DNA from: Tetracentron sinense
Lineage: Eukaryota; Streptophyta; Magnoliopsida; Trochodendrales; Trochodendraceae
Assembly (NCBI GenBank): GCA_015143295.1
Contig: CM026571.1
Location: forward strand, 7,149,501 to 7,213,500
DNA: 64,000 bases
Reading direction: 5' to 3'
Positions 1 through 10,723 of the stretch are shown here, one piece after another. Each line of letters starts with the position of its first letter. Within the stretch, counting starts at the first letter, position 1. The notes below the pieces were generated by a model. It was not told the DNA's origin, did no database searches, and saw only the letters and a list, made by a program, of their open reading frames with translations. A program made the translations under genes and the position numbers.

Positions 1-152
1 TTGCATGGGTGGTATGAGTATTTCTTTCAATTGCCTTCAGTAATCACCGTGTGGTGTTACTGAGTTTACCAAAAAATAAAAAAGTATGAATAAATGTATT
101 TCATTTCAAAATCGCAGCATACAAAAACCTCTGCTCTGTAAATCGCTTCTCA

Positions 153-174
153 AAACCCTAACCCTAACCCTAAC
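153..174 (+). promoter_or_regulatory. Telomere-like CCCTAA repeats (telo-box) upstream of the kinase gene
   Basis: Three to four CCCTAA units in a row lie about 240 bases before the kinase start codon. Short internal telomeric repeats (telo-boxes, AAACCCTAA) are known near transcription starts of many plant genes, especially in the first part of the transcript. Here the run sits where a 5' UTR or proximal promoter would be. A regulatory role is inferred from position only. Confidence 0.5.
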
Positions 175-413
175 TGTACTTATATTTTTCACCGTTCCTT
201 GATCATCTGACGAAGAACGCGAGGTTCAGATCTTTGATTAGTCCGATATTCTAATTCGATGAGGACATCTTTGGACTCTTACACCGCTAAGGCTGTAATG
301 TGTTTAATTTATTCTTTCGACATTCCTATATCAGCGTCGGAATATCGAGCTGGTTATCTTTGTCTGGTATCTGGATTTCAGTTTTCTCTGGTTTGGGTTG
401 TTTTTCCGGATTA

Positions 414-3400
414 ATGGATGAAGATTGCGATTCCACATCGCCACCATCAAAGGTGATTTTTTCTTTTTATTTTAGAGTTCATATTTTGTTGATTCTGTTC
501 AACTAATTATATCTTCTCTGGATTTTTCACATTTTGTTGTTGTTGTTGTTCATCAAATTGCTATGTAGATTTAGCGATCATGGTGCTGCTTTAGATTTAA
601 TGTACGGGTTTTCTATTGATCTTTAAGTCAAACAGATGAATCAGATTAGTGAACAAATAATTTGATGTATTTAACTGATTAAAAAAGCTGTTTTTCATAA
701 ACATAATCTATATGTGAATATAAATTGATTTGAAGGTGAGCTTTGTTAGTATTTTGATGTCGATTTCTTGAGCATCTAGAGAAGCACTTCTTTGAATCCA
801 CAGTTAGCACTGAAAATCCTGCAATAACTAGAAATTGCAATGGATTTTTAAGAAGATTTATATTGAAATGTAACTTCAATACATCTGAAGCATGCTCCCA
901 ACTAATTCATGTACAAATATTACTACATAAGATCAGCAATCGAGTTGACTATGTCAACATACCAATGATGGTCCAGAGGCTTAAAGCTCTCATTTAATGG
1001 GTTTTAACAATTCCCAGAGAATTGGTAAAATGCAAATAGATGCATTCAAGTTGGAGGTGCATATAAGGACTACAACTGCAAACTATTTTTGTAAAATAGC
1101 TAGGACATTGCATTTTCAGTTCATTATGATTGCAGCTAAAGTCCCTCCAGTTACCAGCTTCTTTCTTTCTTTAGAAATTATGTTTCCTCATTTTTATTAG
1201 GAAAAAAAATTACCCTATGTTTGTTTGCTGAGAAATAAGTGAAAACATGGTAAAGAAAAGAAATTTGGATAAAACACAACTAAATATTGTATTAGAAATC
1301 CACAATTTTCTTTTCTTTTCCATGTTTTCACTTATTTTCTCAACAACCAAACATAGCATTAAGGCACTCTTTGAATTTTCCGTTAGAAGATTACTACATG
1401 TACAGATGTACTTGATATTCATTTCATGTGTACAAATACTTTCCCTGTTTTCACTATTATGATACTACTACCTTCATGAGTTGCCTTAAATTAAAATTGA
1501 AGGCATTAAATTTCACTTCTTGAACTTTTCAGCAGAGGATCCAGCCACAAACTGTTGACTTGGAAAGTCCATATCGGCTTCTCTATTGTTCAAGCAAGGG
1601 TGACAAGGATGGTGTAATACAAGAGATAGAGAAAGGAGTTTCTCCAAATCTAGCCGACTACGACAAGAGAACGGCACTTCATTTGGCATCTTGTGAAGGT
1701 TGCACAGAAATTGTTGACCTGCTTCTTGAGAAAGGAGCTGATGTGAACTCCATAGATCGTTGGGGCCGCACTGTGAGTTCATAAACGAGACATTTGAAAT
1801 CTACACTGTTTGCATTCTAATGAAGTTCTACCACTATTTTTAGTCAGAAACTACCCATGCCTTCGCCTTCGCCTTCGCCTTCATAAATGATATTATGAAT
1901 ACAATTTTATTGGCAAGCATTGTCGTTTTCTTAGTTGAACGATCAGATGCAAGAGCAGAACTTTAGGAAAGTAAAACGGAACAAAACCAATTAGAGTCTA
2001 TTATATTATTATTATTGTAGTTGGTTCTAGTTTTTCTATCTGCCTATTTTAGTTGGTTCTAGTGTTTCTCATACTACCAAAAAGTTATAGTTTTCCTTGC
2101 TTGGGTTGGAGTTCACAATATAGGTTATTTAATACTGTAAGCATTCATCTTTCCAACTTATTTCCTCAGTATTCTTGGGTGAGCAGAATGAGATGAGAAG
2201 TTTTTGAAAATTATTTTTGTTTCCCAAAGGTGTCATCCTTTATATTTGTTTCTTATTTTACTCATAAACATTCTCAAGATGATTCTTCAGACCATACTTT
2301 CTAGACATAAATTGAGTACATTTTGTTGCTAGCAACTTTGATTGAGATGCCATTCTTATTTCATGTGTTATTTTAATTAGGCTTCTTGATAAACCTTGAT
2401 CATTCCACTCTATTCAATTTCCTCTGTCTTTGCCTAAAACTACATTGATCAAGTAATTTCAGAGAAGCTAGAACGGTCTTATTCAACGAATTAAATTTTT
2501 TTCATTGAAAGGTGAGACAAAAGTTTCAGAGAGAAAGCATTGTCCCTTATATACAGGGAAAAAAAATGTGAAAGGAACCCTCTCTACCCAACCTAAACGC
2601 ACTTTAATTGGAACTATGAGACTGTGGCCATATAGAATGTTTAGAAACTTGAAAATGACTCTTATTTGATCAATGATGTTTACTGGTCTCCAAGGCCCAA
2701 AACTAAAATTAACTGGGTTACAGCCATAGCACTACAAACTGTCAGGACTCAGGAATGGAGAGATTATTATGGTGGAACCTTACATTCATGTGTGAAATTT
2801 ACATGCCCATATAATTCTGAATAGAAATGGGTATTGTTTAACACTTTAACTCTATCTCTCTCTCTCTCTCTGACACGTATAAGTTAATTTCCGGCGATTG
2901 ATTGTTGTTAATTACTAATTTTGACCCCCCCTTTTTTTTATTATCTACACACTTTTCTCTGCACTGGAATGTGAAATGTTTTTATGCCCATTAAAACATA
3001 ATTGATGTAGACCTCTATTGTAGAAAGTGATTTAGTTATATATTTGCAGCCATTGTCGGATGCTCGCAGCTTCGGCCATGAGGAGATATGCAAGATCCTG
3101 GAGGCAAAGGGTGGAACAGATCCGGTATTTCACTTTTTTATTTTGTAAACCTATTCTGCAGAACTTGTTATGTTATTACTATTTTACATAGAAGGAAACA
3201 GTTCTTTTGCCTATGTGGATGGCTATCCATGCTCTGTACTCTTGCAGTCTTTTGATAATTATTAATTGTAGCTCATTAGCAATTCCCATGATCTCTGTGT
3301 GTGTGTGTGACCAACTCACCCGTCCAACATGTATGTTGTAGTACTGAGTTTTCTAGTGATATGGGGGTACAGGCCACAGGGTACCGAGTAAAAATAAATT

Positions 3401-6400
3401 TTCTTCTTCTCCTGGTAAGAAACAAAAAAGAGAAGATTGGTGTTAGAAACAAACTTTGTTTTATCTATTGAATAGTTGTATAGATCTCTGGAGTCTGGAC
3501 ATGTGGGTGGTCTTTCCACTCTAGTACGAGGTCAAAAGGCTCGTAGTGTTGATTTGGGATAACGGCTCAGTAGCAAATGGTGAAAGATTGGATCCATGTT
3601 TTTTTTGTGTATCCATAACTTCATGTCACTGTTATTTGGCATAAATTGTAGGGTTGGGGAAAAGTTGTGTCAATGTTGGATCTAGGGAGAAAGAGTTCAA
3701 TTTTCCTATCATGGTACACAGTGAAAGAGGATCCAACACCAGGGATACTGATTTTTGAAGTGTTATTTGAACATTTTCAATAGGAATTGAGTTTGAAATG
3801 GTCTATTGGTTTTGACTCTTGTGGATCACGCTTTTTTCCCCATTTAAATGATTCTTTGTATAGTGCACTGCTATCGCCAATTTTTAATCCAATTGAATCA
3901 GAGGTCCCAAATCTTTTGGTCTTTTGATTAACTAAATATCTTTTATCTTTTTTGCTTGGGATAGGTTGGTCATGACTCCCAGAATCCGTGCTATGAAATT
4001 GATCATACTGAGGTGGACATGGATGAGGGAACTCTCATTGGAGAAGTAACTTCTCTTTCTTTCAATTTCTAAACCCAAATATGTGCACTGAAACCACTTT
4101 AGCCCAATATGATTCTATCATCTATGCCAGAAGAAGCTCTTTTGGATTAATATAACCTTTTCTATTAAAATTCTCTTGATAAACGTGTTATTGGAAATAC
4201 TTCTGCTGGATTAAATTATGAAATGTAGCAGGGAGCATACGGTGAAGTTTATTTAGTGAAGTGGCGCGGTACAGAAGTTGCTGCGAAAACCATCCGTTCT
4301 TCCATTGCATCAAATCCAAGGGTGAAGTGAGTTCCATCAGCTTATAATGCATAATCAAAATTTGATTTTCTTCATTTTAACCATCATGGGCCCCTGGCAT
4401 TATATGATGAACTTGTGGAGCTTGTTCCACCTATTAACTGAAATGATTTTACATGACAAAACTTTGTTCATGGTTGAAGATGTCTGAGATTAGCACCCGG
4501 GAGACATCAAGATACATGAGAAGGATGTTTTGACCATTAACAACAAGATGCAATATCAGTCTTAGGTGCTTATGTTTCCTATCTATAAGAAATCTTGCAA
4601 GCCAGCTGTAATACTCTCAACCCCAATAGTTATCTGGATATTTTCTGAGATACTCTAGTTCTTAGAATTTGTACAACCTTTCAATCATGATAGTGGTTCT
4701 GGTATATTCAGAAAATATTGCTTTGTGTGTGCGTGTCTGCATGCTAAAATTCATATAAGTTTAGCACAATAAAAAACGGTATAAATTATAAATATTCTTT
4801 TTCTAGGATCTGTAAGGTTCCATTATCTTATAATGTATAACTAGCGGGTGGCACGTGCGATGCACGTGAGAGCAAGAGGAAGGAGTTAACCACAGTTAAT
4901 AGGAGTAAAAGGGACACGTGTTAACCTGTGGGTGTGATTGAACTCGCTAGTGGCATGTGCGATGCACGTAAGAGCGAGGGGAAGGAGTTAACCACAGTTA
5001 ATAGGAAGGAGTTAAAAGGGTCACGTGTTAACCCGAGGGTGCGATTGAACTCTCCCTGAGTTCAATCGCCATTGGCTGTGATTCAAAATAGATAAATGAG
5101 CAAGGGTAGCTTCAAAATTAAATCAAAGATAAGGGGTAGTTTGGGAATTAAAGCAAACATAAAATCAAAGTTTTGTTTTTATATAAGAGTAGTATGAGAA
5201 TTTCTGAAAAATCATCTACGGCTGTCTCTCGCATTATAATAGTAAAGATTAAATTTTGATTTTCTTCATTTTAACCGTCATGGGCCCCTGGCATTATATG
5301 ATGAACTTGTGGAGCTTGTTCCACCTATTAACTGAAATGATTTTACATGACAAAACTTTGTTCATGGTTGAAGATGTCTGAGATTAGCACCCGGGAGACA
5401 TCAAGATACATTAGAAGGATGTTTTGACCATTAACAACAAGATGCAATATCAGTCTTAGGTGCTTATGTTTCCTATCTATAAGAAATCTTACAAGCCAGC
5501 TGTAATACTCTCAACCCCAATAGTTATCTGGATATTTTCTGAGATACTCTAGTTCTTAGAATTTGTACAACCTTTTAATCATGATAGTGGTTCTGATAGA
5601 TTCAGAAAATATTGCTTTGTGTGTGCGTGTCTGCATGCTAAAATTCATATAAGTTTAGCACAATAAAAAAGGGTATAATTTATTAATATTCTTTTTCTAG
5701 GATCTGTAAGGTTTTAGTCATCGTAAGCGAGAGGGTACTTTCAATTCACCCTTTCCTGTATTATGTTCTATTTATATGCCGAATGTTTGTGTTGCCTACA
5801 GGAGTGCCTTTATGAAGGAACTGGCTCTGTGGCAAAGGTTACGCCACCCTAATATAGTGCAGTTCCTTGGTGTTCTAAAGGATTCTGATCGCTTGATCTT
5901 CCTCACTGAGTTTCTCTGCAATGTGAGTTTTGTTGTAGTATCTGGGTGTCTTTGAAATTTATGCTCTAATCTTAATTTTTCATCTCATGCTAGGGAAATT
6001 TGTATGATATCCTAAGAAAGAAAGGGAGACTTGATCCAACAACAGCTGTTGCTTATGCTTTAGATATTGCAAGGTAAGAAATTTCGTTTCAGGGTTATGT
6101 AGTTCTAATTTTCAAGGTTGTTATTGGAACTTCTAATTATCACTGGGATGTACTTTTTGTGTTCTGAGTTTTCCTAATGAAGTGGATAGTAGAACATCCC
6201 TTCTTCATTGTGAAACTTTATCATATTGTTCATTTCATCGCTGATTCTTCTTCATTTTTAGTAAATATAAATATTACAGTCAGGAATTTTTCCCAGGGAT
6301 TACATAACTGTCCTCTTATCTTTTCTGACAATCTTCCATCAGAGAGTGATGTATGACCTGAAATGGAAACTACATTCCCCAAACACGTGAACATCATTGA

Positions 6401-8017
6401 ACATGTGTATGGCATAATAAACTAAACATTGCATGTTTTTTCATGCATGTCACACTAGAATGTCTTGATTTCTCTTGAATAAGAAATTCTGTAATTTTTG
6501 CTGTAGAAATTTACTAGCGATAGGATCCCTGTGGTTCTTTGCTTTTCATCTTTCAAGTCTTCTTTTGTGGAAAAAACTAAGTCCCGATACTTGATTAGCA
6601 TTGACTATAGTTACTTGCACTCCATTTACTTACTATGTATAGTTTTGATGTACTATATCTTACATAGCCATATCCACCACCTATTTGCTACTTGTACTCC
6701 ATTATCATGTAAGACATTGGTGCACCACATACATTTAACTACTTTCATGAATTAATTATTTTCAAAACTCTGCAGAGGTATGAACTATCTTCACCAGCAT
6801 AAGCCACACGCCATAATACACCGGGATTTGACGCCAAGGTATTGCAAGTTGGGAGCCTTTTGCTACATTCTGATGTTACATGCATTAAGCTTTTGGTTGT
6901 CAGTTGTCACCTAAAGCAATTGCCATCTGAGTCTTCTACCCTTTTCTCCTGCTAGCCATCTCACTCCAGTATGCTTTGTAACTTGTACAGAAATGTCTTG
7001 CAAGATGCAGCAGGACACCTTAAGGTCACGGACTTTGGCTTAAGCAAAATCGCACAGGAAAAAGATGCATATGGTTACAAAATGACTGGAGGAACGGGCT
7101 CATGTAAGATCTTCCATCCCTTTTAACTTCTTGGGCATATGCATTTCTGAAAATATGCAAATTTACTCAGATGCTCTCTAATCACATTTGACAGATCGTT
7201 ACATGGCACCTGAGGTATATCGTCGAGAATCATATGGACAAAGTGTTGATGTTTTCTCGTTTGCTCTCATAGTATATGAGGTAAATCAAATCTGAATATT
7301 AGACTTGTTATATAATATCATCGATTGGAATTTGTACTTCAAGAGATTGAGCACAAATGCTTAAGACGAGTAATCCATTTCACATTTATGAAATGTTCAC
7401 TAGATATAACTTCAATTATAGAGTTTTATTAGTTTCTTTGAAGTTTGAAGGTGGCATGCCATATCCAAGCCATTTTGATTTGCATGGATGGTTGTGTCCT
7501 TTTGTTACAGATGTTCCAAGGGGGGCCGTCAAATAAGGCAGATGAAGCAGAAGAAGTTGCAGACAAGCGAGCATATGAAGATTCCCGTCCATCTCTCTCG
7601 TCAATTGTATACCCAGAAGCAATCAAGATGTAAATAGCTGAATTCTCTTAGATAGTAACTCCATGGCCACAGAGGATGTGCATCTTTTGTGCCCAGAGCT
7701 GAGTGCAATATTTATACACTCTCAGATGGTCACTGATAAGTGCCCCTCATATTTTGACAATTTTCATTCCAAAGGTTTTTACATCTGAGTTCTGAAGTTT
7801 TGATTTTGTTGACGGCTTTTGTTGAAGTTTTTTTCTTTTTTTTTGAGTGATGTAGTCATAACTTGCCAGCTTTACTTCATTCAGGCTTCTTCGAGAATGC
7901 TGGCACAAGGATCGAGAGCGCCGACCTTCATTTGAAGACATAATCACACAGCTGGAGGCCATCCAAGTGGGTTTGCAAAACAAAAATGCCGCCTGCTGTA
8001 ACTGTGCCATCTTATGA
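414..8017 (+). CDS. Ankyrin-repeat / integrin-linked-type Raf-like protein kinase, 12 exons
   Basis: Exons read from GT-AG sites and frame: 414-452, 1536-1772 (or from 1533), 3050-3124, 3965-4045, 4232-4326 (or from 4229), 5802-5922, 5994-6073, 6776-6838, 6991-7103, 7195-7280, 7511-7629, 7885-8017. The product is about 413 residues. The N-terminal third has two ankyrin-like repeats (DYDKRTALHLAS, then GADVNSIDRWGRT). The kinase domain shows the glycine loop GEGAYGEV, the VAAK lysine, HRDLTPRN, DFG and YMAPE. This order matches the plant integrin-linked kinase family (Raf-like MAPKKK group; VIK is a relative), cytosolic or membrane-associated signalling kinases. The catalytic loop has Thr where most Ser/Thr kinases have Lys. 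The protein ends in CCNCAIL, a CaaX-type motif. The first in-frame ATG at 414 follows a frame that otherwise opens only with GTG, and exon 1 is short. Exon 1 is the least certain part. Confidence 0.88.
1213..1358. mobile_element. Tourist-like foldback MITE, copy 1 (146 bp) in kinase intron 1
   Basis: A 146-bp element folds on itself: CTATGTTTG...TGCTGAGAAA at the left pairs with TTTTCTCAACAACCAAACATAG at the right over roughly 50 bases. TTA lies directly outside both ends (1210-1212 and 1359-1361), which fits the 3-bp TTA/TAA duplication of PIF/Harbinger-type Tourist MITEs. A second copy of exactly the same length lies at 34701-34846, also flanked by TTA. Confidence 0.85.
1860..1882. repeat. 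(CTTCGC)n microsatellite in kinase intron 2
   Basis: Nearly four perfect CTTCGC hexamer units. The same intron also has a (CT)n run at about 2855-2871. Confidence 0.8.
4332..5713. repeat. 486-bp tandem duplication in kinase intron 5, second unit split by a Helitron
   Basis: Unit 1 is 4332-4817. Unit 2 is 4818-4840 plus 5249-5713. The two agree nearly base for base across the segment containing CATGGGCCCCTGGCATTA and on to the shared ending GGATCTGTAAGG, so the duplication is recent. Unit 1 begins five bases after the exon 5 donor. The Helitron at 4841-5248 interrupts only unit 2. Confidence 0.92.
4841..5248 (-). mobile_element. Non-autonomous Helitron, copy 1 (408 bp)
   Basis: Read on the minus strand, the element starts TCTTTACTATTATAATG and ends in CTAG, preceded 11 bases earlier by a perfect 7-bp hairpin (CACGTGC, loop ATC, GCACGTG). 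The flanking bases are A and T. These are the defining Helitron ends: 5'-TC, a 3' hairpin, CTRR, and insertion between A and T. Two shorter relatives lie at 29719-29993 and 30975-31289 in the same orientation. Copy 1 holds a second internal CTAG-plus-hairpin terminus at about 4947. No Rep/helicase is encoded. Confidence 0.88.
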
Positions 8018-8978
8018 AGCAAGTTTAGTAGCAGCAAACACAATTTATATGATTTTCTGTTTTCCCTATGTTATTTTCCTTATTTTCTCTGTATGCCTTC
8101 TTTCTTTTTTCTTCCTCTTCCTGTTGGCAAGTTACAGTTGGGTTCGCATACCCCTATCTATTAATTGAAAGAAGATCGACCATGAGGATGTTATACAAAA
8201 TAGTAGGAGGATTATGGACATGTCATTGTCATCATCATCAAATATAATATGTATGTATGTTACACAGTGGAACTTAACGGTGTGTATAATTTTTGGCTAC
8301 TTACTCTGCATACCAGTATCAATTTATCTGAAGAAAATCAGTTAACAGAACATTTATACGAAACAGGACAACCAATTATTCATGCATCACATCATTTATG
8401 AATCTAATTCAAGGATTCACTGGATTGCAGAATTATTGGCCAAATTATCCTAATGACATCGATAATAAAACTATGCTTCCAAAATGTCACGAGAAACAGT
8501 GGTTATGAATCTAAAACCTATAAAGGGATCGAAACAAAGGCTCTTTCTCCAGAAACCTTTCCTTCTTAACTGTTCATGTGTTCAACAGAAGTTTGGTAAT
8601 ACAGGCATAATAATACCCAATGGTTACGATTTTATTGCCAATAAAGCCAGAGGTCTGCATTGAAAGTACATTGGATTTCTTTGATGCACTCATTTTAGTC
8701 AGGAGAGGAATAAAATCTAGAGAAATGCTACGGAGACTGGGATGCAACAAATGGAGCCGGAAGTAAGTCTTAAAACAAGCCACATTTTTTGAAAACAGCG
8801 GCAACTGCAAAGACGACATCACATTCTAAGCAACAGCTGCCGGTAATCCCCAAAACCTGGCCTTACCAACAATTACTAGGCTTGTTTTCCGGCTTGCGCC
8901 TAGGCCTACATGGTACGAGGTCGGTCTTGGAAGTATATTTGGATAAAACAAATATTTCTTTAGTTTTTTAAAAAGCAA

Positions 8979-9050
8979 GTCGTTGTAGTATAGTGGTGAG
9001 TATTCCCGCCTGTCACGCGGGTGACCCGGGTTCGATCCCCGGCAACGGCG
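8979..9050 (+). tRNA. tRNA-Asp (anticodon GUC)
   Basis: A complete 72-base cloverleaf. The acceptor stem GTCGTTG pairs with CAACGGC, with G as discriminator. The anticodon loop is CTGTCAC (GTC at 9012-9014) on a CCCGC/GCGGG stem, and the T-arm is CCGGGTTCGATCCCCGG. No CCA is encoded, as expected for a nuclear gene. A short T-run at 9053-9057 serves as the pol III terminator, and CAA lies just upstream. Confidence 0.97.
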
Positions 9051-9239
9051 ATCTTTTTATTCATTTACTTTTCTCCATTAAAAAGCGGGTGGTTACTGTG
9101 GGGGCACACCAGCAGAGCTGGTGCAAAAAGGGTACTGATACGAACCACGGGATCAGGTGATGATTCTGAGAAAGAAAGTATAGGGACAACTATTAAACAA
9201 GGCCCAGCATGAAAATATGGTGGGTATTTGTTTTTGGGT

Positions 9240-9410
9240 CTAAGTTAAAGGGGTTAGTCCAAAACCCATGTTGGTATGGTTAGCATCTGTTCTAGGTTAC
9301 AGAGCTTGGCTGAGGATGGAATGGAATTTTCAACCATCGCACCCCTCAATGCTCATCCCATCCTGTGACACTTGCCTGTACAAGTTCTTTATGAAAAGGA
9401 TTTTGCTAGC
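9240..9410 (-). mobile_element. SINE-like remnant
   Basis: On the minus strand this stretch shares GAACAGATGCTAACC and a downstream GGTTGAAAATTCC segment with repeats at about 10190-10310, 55190-55350 and 55500-55625. The better-kept members carry a pol III B-box-like GGTTCGAGATC, which suggests a tRNA-derived SINE family. This copy is degraded and its ends are uncertain. Confidence 0.4.
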
Positions 9411-9660
9411 CCAAGTCACAAATCTTCCACAACACAACCGGGGTGCTACAAATGTCCAACACTCCCCAACTTTTACTTTTTAAACCGTTAAAATAATGAA
9501 ATATCTCCACGTGCTAGCCCCATCTTGCGTCTATGGAAAAATTTGGAGTAAATGTGGCTGGGCTAGCACTCCTCGAAAAGGAAAAGATAAAACTGGCATG
9601 GTGTAGGGTCAAGGTTCCTTTCCACGGTCCTTCAGCCAACCAATAAGATTTGCGCTATTC

Positions 9661-9700
9661 AGATCTTGTGCCCGGGAAGTAGATCTTGTGCCCGGGAAGT
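9661..9700. repeat. 20-bp perfect tandem repeat
   Basis: AGATCTTGTGCCCGGGAAGT occurs twice without interruption. The second unit runs directly into the left end of the hAT-like element and supplies its target-site duplication. Confidence 0.9.
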
Positions 9701-10171
9701 AGGACTGTCAACGGGTCGGATTCAGCCTGCCTAAATCCGAATCTAATTAAGAATCCGATTTGAGATCCGTCGGATCATGAATTAATCAATCCGAATCCGA
9801 TTAAGGTTAATTAAAAAAAACTATATTTTAATAATATAAAAATCTAATATTACCCTAATTAACTCTAATTAATGTTAATTTTTTTTAAAAAATAAATACT
9901 TTATGCATAGAAAATCTATGTAATATTTAAAATGATTTAAAAATTTTATTATAAACAGATCGGATCACCCTATATCCGGATCCGATTATATAATCAAATT
10001 CCACTGATCCGACCCGACGGATCACATATAGGGTCCAAAGTCCGGCAAATCGGATCGGGAAAACTCCGTACAACAATGGAGGCAATTTGACCACAACAAA
10101 ATTTACGGGCTACAGCGGGCAGTGAGATTTCACTGCCCATAAATCCAAATACTGATCCATTGACAGCCCTA
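9700..10171. mobile_element. hAT-like MITE with 8-bp target duplication (472 bp)
   Basis: Terminal inverted repeats TAGGACTGTCAACGG and CCATTGACAGCCCTA are imperfect complements. The 8 bases outside are CCGGGAAG (9692-9699) and CCAGGAAG (10172-10179), one mismatch apart, which fits the 8-bp duplication of hAT transposons. The interior is AT-rich with repeated ATCCGAATCCGAT-type words and no open coding sequence. A 132-bp relative is at 45167-45298. Confidence 0.78.
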
Positions 10172-10179
10172 CCAGGAAG

Positions 10180-10315
10180 CAACGCTTCTCCCATTGCCTA
10201 GAGCCACTCACTTGACCCGGGATCAAGTCCCAAGAGGGTGTGATGTTGGAAATCTACCCGACCACTGACCTTGAATATATACTAACCTTGCTAACTGGGG
10301 TTGTGCCCTAACCGT
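10180..10315 (+). mobile_element. SINE-like copy
   Basis: Contains a B-box-like GACCCGGGATCAAGTCCC and the family tail resembling GAATATATACTAACCTTGC seen in the other copies of this SINE-like repeat. An A-box is not clear, so pol III origin is inferred from similarity to the copy near 55.2 kb. Confidence 0.4.
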
Positions 10316-10723
10316 ATATCGATGATATATATATATTGTGCCCGTTAAAAGCATTCCATAATATCTTGAATTAAACAGCTGCAAAATCAAAATTCCAACA
10401 TTGAAAATGGGCCTTAATGAGTTTAATCTTTCACCCAAACAGATGCAATCATCAAAATGCAAGCAACCCTCTCTAACTGGGGAAGGGAGAGAGGAGAGCT
10501 CATGGGTGTTAGCTACTTTTGGCCATAGAAAGGGACAATATTCCATGAGGCCAAATTTCAGAAATTAAAATATCACTTTTTAAAAAAATAATACTAGTCA
10601 AACATTAAATTGTTATTGCTATACTAAGGTTTTTCTACCAAGGACAGAGCTATCCGCCGGAGGGGATTTACAGTATAGGTCGGCTCTGTAAGTACTATGC
10701 TGCTGGATGAAGATGATAACAGC

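Noticed and set aside
300..506. Open frame opening 38 codons before the chosen kinase ATG
   Set aside because: Its first codon is GTG, not ATG, and the upstream part is UTR-like. The ATG at 414 is the first real start in frame with exon 2.
4350..5710. Two long direct repeats as LTRs of a retrotransposon around 4841-5248
   Set aside because: No TG...CA ends, primer-binding site or polypurine tract; the inserted piece has Helitron ends and interrupts only the second repeat unit.
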